DNA of 64,000 bases from Polaromonas sp. P2-4 (lineage in GTDB: Bacteria > Pseudomonadota > Gammaproteobacteria > Burkholderiales > Burkholderiaceae_C): contig CP087965.1 of assembly GCA_024703855.1 (NCBI GenBank), positions 3,526,001 through 3,590,000 on the forward strand. The letters are read 5' to 3'. A program made the position numbers and the translations under genes. Below the pieces are notes generated by a model. It made no database searches. It was given only the letters and a program-made list of their open reading frames with translations, and was not told the origin of the DNA. Shown piece by piece: positions 41,001 through 51,982 of this stretch; position 1 is the first letter of the stretch; each line of letters starts with the position of its first letter.

Positions 41001-44000
41001 CTGATCATTGAACTGCAGCCGCTCGATGTTGGTGAGGCGGTCAGTGCCGTCCACGCCGACATTGTCGGTGACCGTGGTCACGCCTGCGACGGTGGACACG
41101 GTGTAGTCCGCCCTGTTTCCGGAAAACACTGCCGTGTCGAAGCTGGCGGCGCCGTCGCCGGGCAGGATTTCACGGACGATGGCAAGCTGGCCGGGGTTGA
41201 TGGTGCCCGCGAACACGGCAGCATCGAGGGTGAGGGTCGCGGGCGTGCCCGCCAGAGCCCCGCTCTTGTTCTGAAGGATACCGGTCATGCTGTCGGTGGT
41301 GCCGATCTCGTTGTTGCCCGCATCACGCACGCTGATGCGCACGTTCAGCCACTTGTCGCCGTCTATCAGGTCGTCGCCGCCGCCGCCTTCGATGAGGTCG
41401 CTGCCGTTGCCGCCCAGAATGATGTTGCCGGCGCTGAACGTGGTCACGCCAGCGCCCAGGAAGTCCTGCAGGCCATTGATCAGGCCGATGTTGGTGAGCA
41501 CGCTGCCCGTGAAGCCGGAGAAGGCGATCGCGGCCGCGTTGCGGTCATCGCCCCGCAGCATGTCGCCGAACGCCGAACCCGACAGACCTTCCACCGATTC
41601 GAAGCGCTCAAGGACCGATCCGGCCGTCGCCGGCACCGGAATTTCAGCGAAGGCGCGTAGGCGCATGTCGACGGCCGCGCCGGTTGGGTGGTCCTTGAAG
41701 ACGGCCCAGTCGAAACCGGAGTCACCGATGTAACGGTCCTCGTTGCCGCCGTTGCCGACCATGATGTCGTCGCCGCCCTCACCCAACATTCGGTCGGTGA
41801 TGCTGTCGCCGATGAAGACGTCGTTGCCGATGGTCGCGTCCAGCCCGCGGTCGTCGAAGTTTTCGCCGGCACTGCCATCGGCCATTCCGTGCTCGAGCCA
41901 GTCGTCGCCTTCGTTGCCGAACACCATTTCGACCGGTGCAACGCCCAGAATGAAGTCGTTGCCCGGGCCGCCGAAGGCCTCCGACTCGTCCTCGCCGGTG
42001 ACTATGAAGTCGTTGCCGAAGCCGCCGAGGATCAGGTTGACGCCGTTGCCGCCATGAATGGCGTCGTTGCCGTCCTGGCCCTGCAGGTTGTCGTCGCCAC
42101 CCCAGTCCGTGATGATGTCGTCGCCGACGCCGCCGAAGATGATGTCGTTGCCGTCACCGCCCTCGAGGCGGTCGTTGCCTGCGTCGCCATAGAGCGTGTC
42201 GTCGCCCTCGCTGGCGATGAGGGTGTCATTGGCTGCGCTACCGCCAAGGACGACGTGCTGGTCGCCGGTGTAGCGCAGGTAGTTCGTGTCCAGGCCCGGC
42301 GTCGCGGGGTTATCCCTGAATGACCAGCGGCGTGAGGGCGCCGTCGCCCAGAGGGTCGGAATTGCCGGCAATAAGATCCGAGCCAACGACATCGTCGAGC
42401 GTGCCCTGAACGCCGTCCGCACCGGGTTCATTCAGACCCGTGAACTGCTTGGTCGGATCGACCTCGAGGATAAAGCCCGGCGTCGAGAACACGTCGCCCG
42501 GGAGGTGGGTCGCGTTGGTGTTGGCCATGACCAGCTTGGCGAACGAGTTGTTCTCGAGCTCGGTCAGGAAGTTCAGCCCGGCGGTGCGCTCCAGGTAGTA
42601 GAAGCGGTCGCCGTTTTGCAGCTTCTCCATCTGGTTTTCGAACACGAAGTTGAAGGTCGAGCCGAGCAGGCCACCGAACGGCATCTGCCGCTCGGCGATG
42701 CCACCGACCCAGAGGTCGATGATGTCGACGCCGGTGACGTTCACGTCCCTAATGTCATCGGCCGTACCAAGAATGCCATCCGTGCCCGGTAAAGTGACAT
42801 TGGCATAGGCGCCCGTGCTGTTCAGGAAGTCCAGACGGTCGGCCGGCGCGGTGGCGCCGCCAAGAACGATGGCAACGCGCCGCTGCGTTTTTCAGCCAGC
42901 GTCGTCACGCTCGTGATGCTGGTGTGCGTGCCATAGGCGGCGATGAAATTGACGACCGAGGATTCGTGCCTCAGGTTCATCATGAAGTCGACCCAGCTTG
43001 CGTAAGGCTTGAGCTGGGCGTCGCCGGTGGAATTGTAGAAATCCCGGCGCGCCGCGTTGAGCGACGGCACGCCGGTATCGCGGCCACGCGCCAGGTTGAT
43101 GGCCGGCAGATCGAGCGGCAGGCCCAGCAGGTTGTTGCGCACCGCTTCGGTCACGAAATTGTCGATTTCGTTGCCGGCCGCCCGGGTCATGCCGCGCACG
43201 ATGGCACCGGCCGCCTCAGCGGCGGACAAAGTGTTGTTCTGATTGAACGCGAGTGGGTTGAGGAAGGCCTCGATCAGGCCGAGATCGCTCGACGCGAAGT
43301 TGGGGTCCAGGCGGTTGATCGTGTCGGGCAGCATCGAGTGCCCGAAGCGATAGACCGCGTGCGCGAACTCGGCAACGATGGCCGGGTTGATCGTCGCATC
43401 GTAGCCTTGGCCTTCGCCCAGGAATACGTCGACTTGCGGCTGGACCTTGCGAGCGAACTCCTCGAACACCAGGTGCTGGTACTGCATCTCGGTGCTGAAG
43501 CGCGCCGCCTGGAACAGGCGCTCGCCGTTCCATTCGAGCGCCTGAATGCCATCCGCCTGGTTGGCCCCGGGCAGCAGCCAGTGGGCAATGAAGGTGGGAT
43601 CGTTGCTGGCGAGAACCACCTGTTTGGTGTGCTCGACCATCCGGTTGTGCTCGGCGTGGAACACGTGGTGGACCGCGGTCAGGCCAATGTTCTCGTTGCC
43701 GCGGCCGTCACCGGTGATGAAGTGGCGATCGAGCAACTCGTTGTCGTAGAAGCCCGCGGCGACCGGACCGCCGGCGACGCCATCGGCATCCGGAGCGAGT
43801 GGGGCGCCGGTCTGGCTGTCCCGCGGGTTTGCCGAGTGCGCGATGTCGTCGAGGAAGGCGTGGTTGGTGCGGATTGCCAGACTGGCATCGATGGGGGCAG
43901 CCGGCGTACCCGATTGAGGGCCCGCGAGCGTGACGATTTGCGCAAAGCCTGTGACCGGGTCGGGAATGAACTTGCCGTAGGCATCGGTGGCCAGCAGCGG

Positions 44001-47000
44001 CAGGTTGAGCACGTCCAGGTCGTCGAGCGCAATGCCCAGCATATTGAGCGCCTGCGCCTTGACGTCGGCCCAGGTCGGCAGGCCGCCGCGGCTTCCGTCA
44101 GGGTTGGTTCCGTCCAGCATCTTGCCGGTTGCAACGGGCCGCCCGCTTGCGTCGAGCACGTATTCGCGCAGGAATACCTGGTGCGAGGGGTGCGAGGTGT
44201 AGGTCTGGTTCTGGTCGACAAAAGGCGTGGTCTGGTTGTTCTGGAAATGAACGTCGTCGGCGGTATTGAAGAGGCCGTCCGCGCCGGCCTGAACCGCGGT
44301 GTTGGTGGCCCGCGTCAGCACCATGAATTGCTGGGCCGGATTGGTCAGCTCATCGCCGGTGCCCTGCAATACCGTCGCGACCGTGGGTGATGAGCGGATC
44401 GTCTGCCGCCAGCGGGATGAACACTACACCGTTACCGCCCTTGTTCACGAGGTCGAGGCCATGGTCGAAGAACTGGCCGAAGAAGATGAACCAGCCGTTG
44501 AACGGCGCCGACAGGCCTTCGTCCGTCGCAACGTTCGGGATCGTCAGGGTCTGGCCGCGAGGAATAACGATCCCATTGAGGTCGAGAATGATCGGGGTAC
44601 CGTCGGGATTAAAAGTCGGGTTACCCAGCGCGTCGAGGGCCTGGGTTCCCTGCCCCGCTGCGAGGAAGGCCTCCACCGCCGACGGGTTGGTGATGGTCTG
44701 GTCGACGATCAGGTTGCTGATCATGCGCGGATCGGAGTCGACGACATTGCCATCCACCGGCCCGGTGGTGGCGAAGTTGGTATTACTGACTCCAAAGAAT
44801 GGGACTTCGTCCCCCTCATTGCGGAACACCTGGTCCAGCAAGAGCGGGAAGTTCTGGTCCGCGGCACCGAAGTTGGTCTGCCCCAGCACCAGGTTGTTGA
44901 GCGTCCCGTCGACCGTGCGCACGCCGAAAGGTACCCGTGAGTTCGGCAGCAGGGACAGCAGATCCTGTGCCGGCGTTCCGTAGAGGCCCGAGTTCTTTTC
45001 CCCGATCACAATCTGGTCGAGGATGAATTGCAGGTCGGCCCGGATCAGATGCAAACCGTTGCCGGGGCTGGTGGTGGGACTCTCGGCTGGAAGCACCACT
45101 GCGGCCGGAGGGGGGCGGCGACCACCGGGCCGGTGGCCGCGGAGAACACGTTCTCCAGCACGCCAGCGCCGTCCTGGTACACGGCCCTGGCGCGAATCGC
45201 CAGCCCCGCGAGGTCGGGCGTGACCCGGAAGGTATTGCCGTGCGCTGTCGCAGGGTTGCCGCCGCCGACCGCCACGATGTCCTGGAACACGCCCGGCGCT
45301 CTCACTGGGTCGGGTTGGAACTGCCAGACGAAGCTGATGGGGCCGGTGATGGCGCCGCCCGGGTTGTCCGCGTCCGTGACGCCCGCCGCCGACACGGTGA
45401 ACACGCCCGGCGTGACTTCGGTGAGGGTCAGCAAACCCACCGGGCTGCTGTTCGTCGGCACCACTTCCAGGGAGACTGTCTGATCGGAGAACTGCAGCCG
45501 CTCGACGTTGAGGAGGCGGTCGGTGCCGTCTATGCCCGTGGCGAGTCCCGTCACCGGGTCGAGATGCGTGACCGTGGTGACGCCGGTGGCCACATCGGTG
45601 ACGATGTTGTAGTTGGCACGGAGGTCGGAGAACATGGCCGTGTCAAAGGCGGCGCCGGCCGTGTTGATTTCACGGACGATGCTGAGCTGGCTGGGGGTGA
45701 TTTCGCCTGACAGCATGAAGGGGATCAGGTCTTTCAGGCTGTCGACACTGGTGATGACCTGGTTGGCCTGCCGCAGGCACGTGGCCGGTCACCGCAATCC
45801 GCACGTTCAGCCAGCGGTCGCCGTCGATCAGGTCGTCGCCGCCGCGGCCCTCGATGATGTCGCTGCCGCCACCGCCGAGGATGATGTTGCCGGCGTTGAA
45901 TGAAGTCACGCCTGGCACCTCCGAGCGCCTGGTCGAGGAACGCCTGCAGATTGGCGATGAGGGCGATGCCGGTCGCGTCGAGCGTGCTGTTCTGGGTGCC
46001 GGCGAGGTTGATCGCGGCCAGGTCGGCATTGTCGCCGCGCAGGATGTCGTTGAACGCCGATCCTGTCAGGCCCTCCACCTGGGCAAACCGGTCAAGAATG
46101 CCCTGGTTCGATGCTGACACAGGCGGTTCGATGAAGTCGTTGACGAGCATGTCTACGCTAGCGCCGAACGGATCGTTCTTGTAGCTGGCCCAGTCGAAAC
46201 CGCCGCCGCCGCCAAAATGGTCCTCGCCGTCGGACATCACCATGATGTCGTGGCCGCCTTCGCCGTCGGCTTCATCGAATCCGCCACCGGTGACGATGAC
46301 GTCGTGGCCAATCACCGGGCTATTCTCCAGCGGGGCAAAGTTATCGCCGGCGGCGCCGTCCGAGGTGCCTATCTCGATCCAGTCGTCGCCTTCGTTGCCG
46401 AAGGTTGGCAGGTTCATTTGCGCGCCGTAAATGAAGTCGTTGCCGGGCCGCCGAAGGTCTCCGACACGTCCTCGCCGGTGATGATGAAGTCGCTGCCGTC
46501 GCCGCCGAGGATCAGGTTTTCGCCGTTGCCGCCGTGGATGACGTCGTCGCCGGCATTGCCCTTGAGGACGTCGTCGCCGCCCCAGTCCGTGATGATGTCG
46601 TTGCCGTCGCCGCCTTCGATGTTGTCGACGCCGTCGCCGCCTTCGAGCCGGTCGTTGCCCGCGCCGCCCCAGAGCGTGTCGTCGCCTATGCTGCCAATGA
46701 TGATGTCGTTGCCGCTGGGGTTGGCGACGTCACCCACGTTCGTGCCGCCAAGGACCACATGGTCTACACCGGTGTAGTGCAGGAAGTTCGTGTCGGGGCC
46801 CACGGTGGCGGGGTTGTCCCGGATCACCAGCGGAACGAGGGCCGTGCCGCCCAGGGGATCCTGGTTGGGCGTGGCAATGTCGTCGGCGGCTTCATTGCGC
46901 AGCGTCAAGGGGTCGTCACCCAGTACGAGGTCCGGCCCCGGGTTATTGACGACGTTGGCGTTGAACTGTTGGGTCTGGTCGACCTCGAGGATGAAGCCCG

Positions 47001-49417
47001 GGTTCGAGAAGATGTCGGCCGGCAGGTGGGTCGCGTTGGTGTTGAGCATCACCAGCTTGGCGAACGAGTTGTCCTCCATCTCGGTGAGGAAGTTCAGCCC
47101 CGCCAGGCGGGCCAGGTAGTAGAAGCGGTCGCCGTTTTGCAGCGCTTCCATCTGCGTCTCGAAGACGAAGTTGAAAGTCGAGCCGAGCTGGCCGCCAAAG
47201 GGCATTTGCTTCTCGGCCAAGCCGCCCACCCAGAGGTCGATGGCGTCGACGCCGGTGGTGGTCACGCCGTTCGCGGCGCTCGCCCAGGCGCCGGTGCTGT
47301 TGAGGAAGTCGAGACGGTCGACCGGCTCGCCGGCACCGCCGAAAACGAGGGTAAAGGCCGCCGCGCGCTTGTCCGCCAGCGTCGTCGCGCTGGTGATGCT
47401 GGTGTGCGTGCCATAGGCGGCGATGAAGTTCACGACTGACAGCTCGTGCTTCAGGTGCGAAGTGAGGTCGAGCCAGCTGGTGTAGGGTTTGAGCTGGCTG
47501 TCGCTGGTCATGTCGTAGAACTCACGGCGCGCCGCGTTCAGGGACGGAACGCCGGCGTCGCGGGCGCGCGCCATGTTGATGGTCGGCAGGTCCAGCGGCA
47601 GGCCCAGCAGGTTGTTGCGCAGCACGTCGGTCACGAACTCGTCGATCTCGTTGCCGACCTGCCGGGTCGTGCCGCGCACAATGGCGCCGGCCGCCTGCTC
47701 TGCCGTGAGGCCGCCGGACGCGAACGCCAGCGGGTTGAGGAAGGCTTCAATCAGGCCGATCTCGCTGGAGGCGAAGTTGGGGTCCAGGCGGTCGACCGTC
47801 TCCGGCAGCATCGAGTGCCCCATGCGGAAGATGGCATGCGCGAACTCGGCGACGATCGCCGGGTCTATCGTGGTGTCGAACCCTGTTGGGGCCAGGAAGG
47901 CGTCGACCATCGGCTGGACCTTGCGTGCGAACTCTTCGAATACCAGGTGTTGGTACTGCATCTCGGTACCGAACTTCGCCGCCTGGAACAGGCGTTCACC
48001 GTTCCACGAGCCGTCGGGCAACTGCCACTGGGCGATAAAGGCGGGATCGGCGGTGGCAAGAATGACCGCTTTGGTGTGTTCTGACCAGCCGGTTGTGCTC
48101 GGCGTGGAACACATGGTGGACGGCGGTCAGGGCGATGTTCTCGTTGACACGGCCGTCACCGGCCATGAAGTGCGCATCGAGCAACTCGTCGTCATAGAAG
48201 CCGGCGCCGGGGGTGTTGCCGACGACTGAGTCCGCGTCCGGAGTCAGTGGAGTGAGCACACCCGGGCCAGTCGGGGTGGCGCCGCTGACCGGGTTGGCGA
48301 AATGCGCGATGTCGGCCAGGAAGGGGTGGCCGGTGCGGATCGCAAGGGATGCGTCGACCGGAGCGGCCGGGTTGCCCTCCACCAAACCGGTGCTTGTGAC
48401 GAGCTGCGGGAAGCCATTCGCGCCTCGAATGAATTGGCCAAAGGCGTCGGTCGCCAGTAGCGGCAGGTCAAGGGCGTCGAGATCGTCGAGCTGGATGCCG
48501 AGCAGGTCGCGCGCCTGCGCCTTCACGACGCCCCAGGTGGCCATGCCGCCGAGTTCCACGTCGTCTGCGGTGCCAAACCGGCCATCAGCACCCAGATTTC
48601 GATTTGTGATGAGCCTGCCGGTGGCGACCGGGTCGCCGGCGGCGTTGAATTCATAGGCGCGCAGGAACACCTGGTGCGAGGGGTGCGAGGTATAGGTCTG
48701 GTTCTGGTCGACAAACGGCGTCGTCTGGTTGACATGTTCGTGGATGTCGTCCGCCGTGCCCAGAATGCCGTCGGCGCCGGGCAGGTTGGTGGCCCGCGTC
48801 AGCACCATGAAGTTGGTCGGGCTGCCCGGAACGTACAGCGGATCGTCGGGCTGCAGCGGAACGAACACCGTGCCGTTGCCGCCCTTGTTGAGAAGGTCCA
48901 GGCCATGATCAAAGAACTGGCCGAAGAACGTGAACCACGGGTTGAACGGGGCCGACAGACCCACGTCCGGCGCCGTGTTGGGGATGGTCAGGGTCAGGCC
49001 GGCCGGGATCGGGACACCATCGAAATCGAGCAAGGTGCCGTCAGGGGCCAGGACGCCCAGGCCCGCATCAACGTAAGCCTGCACAGCCGACGGGTTGCTG
49101 ATCGTCTGGTCGACGACCAGGTTGCTGATGATGCGCGGCTGCGAGTCGATCACCAGGCCGCTGGTCTGGCTGTAACTGGTGCCCGCCTCCGCAGGGCGAA
49201 ACACCGGATCGGTCAGGCGCGGGAACAGCGTGTCGGCTGCGCCAAGCTGGCTCTGGCCCTCCACCACATGATTGAACGACCCGTCCACCGTCCGCAGGCC
49301 GAAAGGCACGAGCGCGTTCGGGATCGTGGAGAGAATATCCTCGCCAGCCGCCTGCCTTTCTGCGATCAAAATTTGCTGGAGGATGAACTCAAGATCGGAC
49401 CTGATGAATGAAGCCAT
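38048..49417 (-). CDS. Giant secreted RTX protein with two animal-type haem peroxidase units (MopA/peroxicin-like), frame broken
   Basis: About 3790 residues when nine frame breaks are bridged (near 48084, 46443, 45925, 45780, 45115, 44380, 42880, 42315, 40525). Start ATG 49417 has AAAGGGGA upstream. Order: peroxidase unit 1, RTX block, Ig-like segment, peroxidase unit 2, RTX block, Ig-like segments, long C-terminal RTX block. In unit 1 the distal histidine is residue 171 (FFGQFFDHGLDLL), EHNR is at about 440, and the proximal histidine is near 534 (FRMGHSMLP). There is no N-terminal signal peptide; the C-terminal RTX block ending NASDFLLA is typical of type I secretion substrates. Known relatives include Mn(II)-oxidising MopA of Aurantimonas and Pseudomonas; activity here is unproven. 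Confidence 0.92.
38757..39364. repeat. 608-bp direct repeat in C-terminal RTX region, copy 1
   Basis: Matches 39564-40171 at an offset of 807 bp (269 codons) with only three mismatches seen by eye. Flanking RTX units of the same array are clearly more diverged. Confidence 0.9.
39564..40171. repeat. 608-bp direct repeat in C-terminal RTX region, copy 2
   Basis: Second copy of the 38757-39364 segment. The 807-bp offset keeps the reading frame, so the protein gains about three 90-residue RTX units. Confidence 0.9.
40850..45105 (-). other. Peroxidase unit 2 of the RTX protein
   Basis: Second copy: LIRADLQFILDQI, FFGQFFDHGLDLV (distal His), HHVFHAEHNRMV, FGHSMLPDTINRLDP (proximal His), LARGRDTGVPSLNAARRDF, then RTX repeats, RLQFNDQSQVLV and Ig-like VDYFWQFEARPG. 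All haem-site motifs are kept as in unit 1, so both units are expected to be functional. Confidence 0.85.
45106..49417 (-). other. Peroxidase unit 1 of the RTX protein
   Basis: Residues 1 to about 1437. Haem peroxidase about 1-870, then glycine-aspartate calcium-binding repeats (GGDGNDIITDWGGDD type), a GGGGSDIIEGRGGDDLIDGD block, RLQFSDQTVSLEV, and an Ig-like stretch (VTDADNPGGAITGPISFVWQF). Aligns segment for segment with unit 2. Confidence 0.85.
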
Positions 49418-49707
49418 GGTCGTTTCCCCTTTAAGCTGGTTTCTTGGCCCGCGTGTCCTGAAAGTTCACGAGGGCCCGGTCAAGCAAAAAACCAAAAACC
49501 CGGAGAACGGGTCACCACTGTTGGTCGCTGGCGTTCAGGTCATCCGGAGCATTTACGGCGGCAACCAGCAAACAAATTTTTGGGCCCTTGTTTCCTGGCT
49601 GCCGCACGCTTGAAGTCAGTGTGTTGCCAAGTTTTTGGAGGATCAATCCCCATACAGAGCTACCTAATTTATGGCGGTTTGCTTGGTTGAAATTTTTAAG
49701 AAGTGAG

Positions 49708-49725
49708 CATTTGCTCTCACAAATG
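49708..49725. promoter_or_regulatory. Inverted repeat CATTTG-N6-CAAATG upstream of RTX peroxidase
   Basis: Perfect 6-bp inverted repeat (49708-49713, 49720-49725) in the AT-rich tract about 290 bp upstream of the peroxidase ATG. Possible regulator site; no regulator is assigned. Confidence 0.35.
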
Positions 49726-49911
49726 GCTGAGTAAAATAGCCATCCTTAGTAAATTTTTGGTTCTGCATCGCAGGTTCAAATCTGTAACATTTGTTGCTTG
49801 TATCTATATGTAAGCAAAAATGCCAAATGTATTTGTTGTGTCACATTCGAGTTTTTAACCAGAAGACTTGCTTACGAAAGTCTTACTCAACCACCATCGG
49901 GGCGTGAGTTG

Positions 49912-49980
49912 AGGAAGCTCTGCATAACTCCGCCCGAATCCGTGCGATCACGGACTGCGAGGGGTTGTGCAGAGCTTCCT
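49912..49980. repeat. 69-nt MITE-like hairpin
   Basis: Arms AGGAAGCTCTGCATAAC and GTTGTGCAGAGCTTCCT (17 bp, 16 matching) enclose CCGTG-CGAT-CACGG. No coding capacity. It looks like paired terminal inverted repeats of a mobile element without transposase. Confidence 0.7.
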
Positions 49981-50152
49981 TGAACCTCAGAAGGAAAAAC
50001 GATGAGCGCGATTTCAATTGCACGCCGTTCTGATGGCGGTTTGGCTGAAACGCCTGTTGATGTGCGTCGCCATCCCGCGGGAAAAGCGCCCAAGATATTT
50101 TCACAAAGCATCTGCTTGCTAAAAATACCGTCTTTTGCTAAGGTCTGTTCCC

Positions 50153-51018
50153 ATGGACAAACCCGCCGCACGCAGTCGCCGAGCCGTTCGCGCTCCCGCT
50201 GACTCTGAAACCGAGCCTGCCGCCTTGGAAAAGCGGCCGCGTGGCCGTCCCCGAAAAACCGCTGATGAGCGTGACGACGGCAACCGGCGGGTTGAGCTGG
50301 TCAACGCGGCCGCCCGCTTGTTTCGCCGCAAGGGGTTTGATGGCACCAGCACGCGCGATATTGCTGCCGCCGTGGGCATGCATAGCGGCTCGCCGTTTTA
50401 TCACTTCAAGAGCAAAGGCGCGCTGCTTTACGCGGTGATGGACGAGGGCATGCGTTCGGCCATCGTCCGGCAGACGGCGGCGCTAGGAGCCTGTCGGACT
50501 TGGGACGTCAAAAGCGAAAATCGGCCCCAGCGAGGACAGTTTTTGCCGGATTTGCAGGCCCATAGCCCAGCTATGGGGCAAAAGACGGTGAAAAATGGAC
50601 CGCTGCGGCCGATTTGCAGCCGACGCTTCCCAAGTCCGACAGGCTCCCAGAGGCTGCTGAAGAGGCCGCGCCCAACGCCGCGGCCCTGCTGCGCGTGTTG
50701 ATCCGCAACCATTTCGACGTGCTGCTGGGCCCTGGCAGTGATTTCATTCCCGTGATGCTTTACGAGTCGCGCTCCATCACGGCCAAGCAGCGCGTGTCTA
50801 TCGCCAAACTGCAAAGTGAGTATGAGTCGGTCTGGGAGCCGGTGCTCCAGACCCTGAGCCAACAGGGCCAGATCAAGAGCCCGGTGAAGCTGGCGCGCCT
50901 GCTGATTTTCGGGGCGCTTAACTGGTCGGTGAAGTGGTTTGACGTCAAAAAGGACGCGTCGCTCGATGACCTGGCTGACGCGGCCATGGCACTTTTTATT
51001 CAGGACAACAAAGCATGA
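50153..51018 (+). pseudogene. TetR-family regulator interrupted by a 162-bp palindromic element
   Basis: Regulator of the Atu-like cluster. ATG 50153; RPRGRPRKTADERDD is a basic lead, VELVNAAARLFRRKGFDG and DIAAAVGMHSGSPFYHFKSK the HTH. After VRQTAAL the frame enters the palindrome (50486-50647), then the ligand domain resumes in a different frame from about EAAEEAAPNAAALLRVLIRNH to FIQDNKA (stop 51018). Element length 162 is a multiple of three, so the frame difference needs a further indel or a target duplication. The HTH is intact, but the protein is probably truncated or altered, possibly derepressing the downstream genes. A sequencing error may add to the break. Confidence 0.75.
50486..50647. 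mobile_element. 162-bp palindromic (MITE-like) insertion inside TetR gene
   Basis: Perfect 20-bp terminal inverted repeats starting GGAGCCTGTCGGACTTGGGA (50486-50505) and mirrored at 50628-50647; an inner AAATCGGCC / GGCCGATTT pair; and an exact central stem CCCATAGC-CCA-GCTATGGG (50559-50577). No coding capacity and no clear target duplication. Confidence 0.9.
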
Positions 51019-51900
51019 GTTACCGCTCAATTTTCAAGCCGAATCTTTTGGCAGGCCGCGTGATAGTGGTCACTGGTGGAGGCTCGGGCATTGGCCGCTG
51101 CACCTGCGCATGAACTCGCTGCGCTGGGCGCGCATGTGGTGCTGATTGGCCGCGATATCGACAAGCTGCACAGCGTCGCGGGCGAGATCGTGGCTCAGGG
51201 CGGGCGCGTGAGTTTTCATCCGTGCGACATCCGGCAGGAAGAAGCCGTCAAGACCACCGTCACGGCCATCGTGGTGGCGCAGGGGCGCATCGATGGGCTG
51301 GTCAACAACGCGGGCGGGCAGTACATCACGCCGCTGGACTCCATCAGCGCCAAGGGCTGGGAAGCGGTCGTCAACACCAACCTGACCGGCGGTTTTCTGA
51401 TGATGCGCGAATGCTATCTGCAGTCGATGCAGCAACACGGCGGCAGCATCGTCAACATCGTGGCCGACATATGGGGCTCCATGCCCAGCATGGGTCACAG
51501 CGGTGCGGCGCGCGCCGGCATGGTGAGCCTGACGGAAACCGCGGCGGCCGAGTGGGCGCACAGTGGCGTGCGGGTCAATGCCGTGGCACCGGGCTACATC
51601 GCCTCTAGCGGCATGGACCACTATCCGCCCGAGGCCGGCCCCATGCTGCGCGAGATGCGCAACACGGTGCCGCTGGGCCGCTTTGGCACCGAGAGCGAAA
51701 CCTCGGCGGCGATTGTGTTTTTGCTCAGCGCGGCGGCCAACTTCATCAGCGGCGCTACCCTGCGGGTCGATGGTGCGCGGCCCCAGGTGCGCATGGGCTG
51801 GCCCATGCAAAGGCCTGATGCTGAGGCCTTGCAGCGTGATGCCATCAAGCCGTTTGACGGCTTTCACTTGGCGGCCACACCCAAGGTGTTTCAGGAATGA
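51015..51900 (+). CDS. SDR oxidoreductase, AtuB/PECR-like, frame broken
   Basis: Short-chain dehydrogenase of about 294 residues. MSYRSIFKPNLLAGRVIVV leads into TGGGSGIGRC; a frame change near 51100 repairs to GRCTAHELAALGAHVVLIG. NNAGGQYITPLD, the NIVADIWGSM region, then GFVTGA-like ISGATLRVDGA follow; the catalytic Tyr-x-x-x-Lys is replaced by HSGAARAG, so catalysis may differ from classical SDRs. ATGA overlap with the TetR stop. AtuB of acyclic terpene catabolism has the same N-terminus style and neighbours. Confidence 0.82.
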
Positions 51901-51929
51901 GCACCGCCGGGCCGCCCCAAGGTGCGAAG

Positions 51930-51944
51930 GCCCCCCTGGGGGGC
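51930..51944. repeat. G/C hairpin in gap before carboxylase gene
   Basis: GCCCCCC-T-GGGGGGC within a CCGCCCCAAGG...GGGGGC segment (about 51905-51975). Similar GC-rich pieces are frequent between genes in Comamonadaceae (recollection, not tested). Confidence 0.6.
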
Positions 51945-51982
51945 AGCGCAGCACACGAAGTGGCAAGCGTGGGGGCTCGGTC

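Larger units (their letters stand above)
49418..50152. other. 735-bp intergenic region upstream of the RTX peroxidase
   Basis: No gene found. It is markedly AT-richer than its neighbours between about 49600 and 49900, and holds the peroxidase RBS (next to 49417), the CATTTG inverted repeat and a 69-nt hairpin. A short ORF at 50002-50202 with RBS-like AAGGAAAAACG resembles no known protein and overlaps the TetR start. Confidence 0.7.

Noticed and set aside
50002..50202. 66-codon ORF with a fair RBS upstream of the TetR gene
   Set aside because: No family resemblance, basic/serine-rich tail, overlaps the TetR start; not convincing as a gene, though it could be a remnant.
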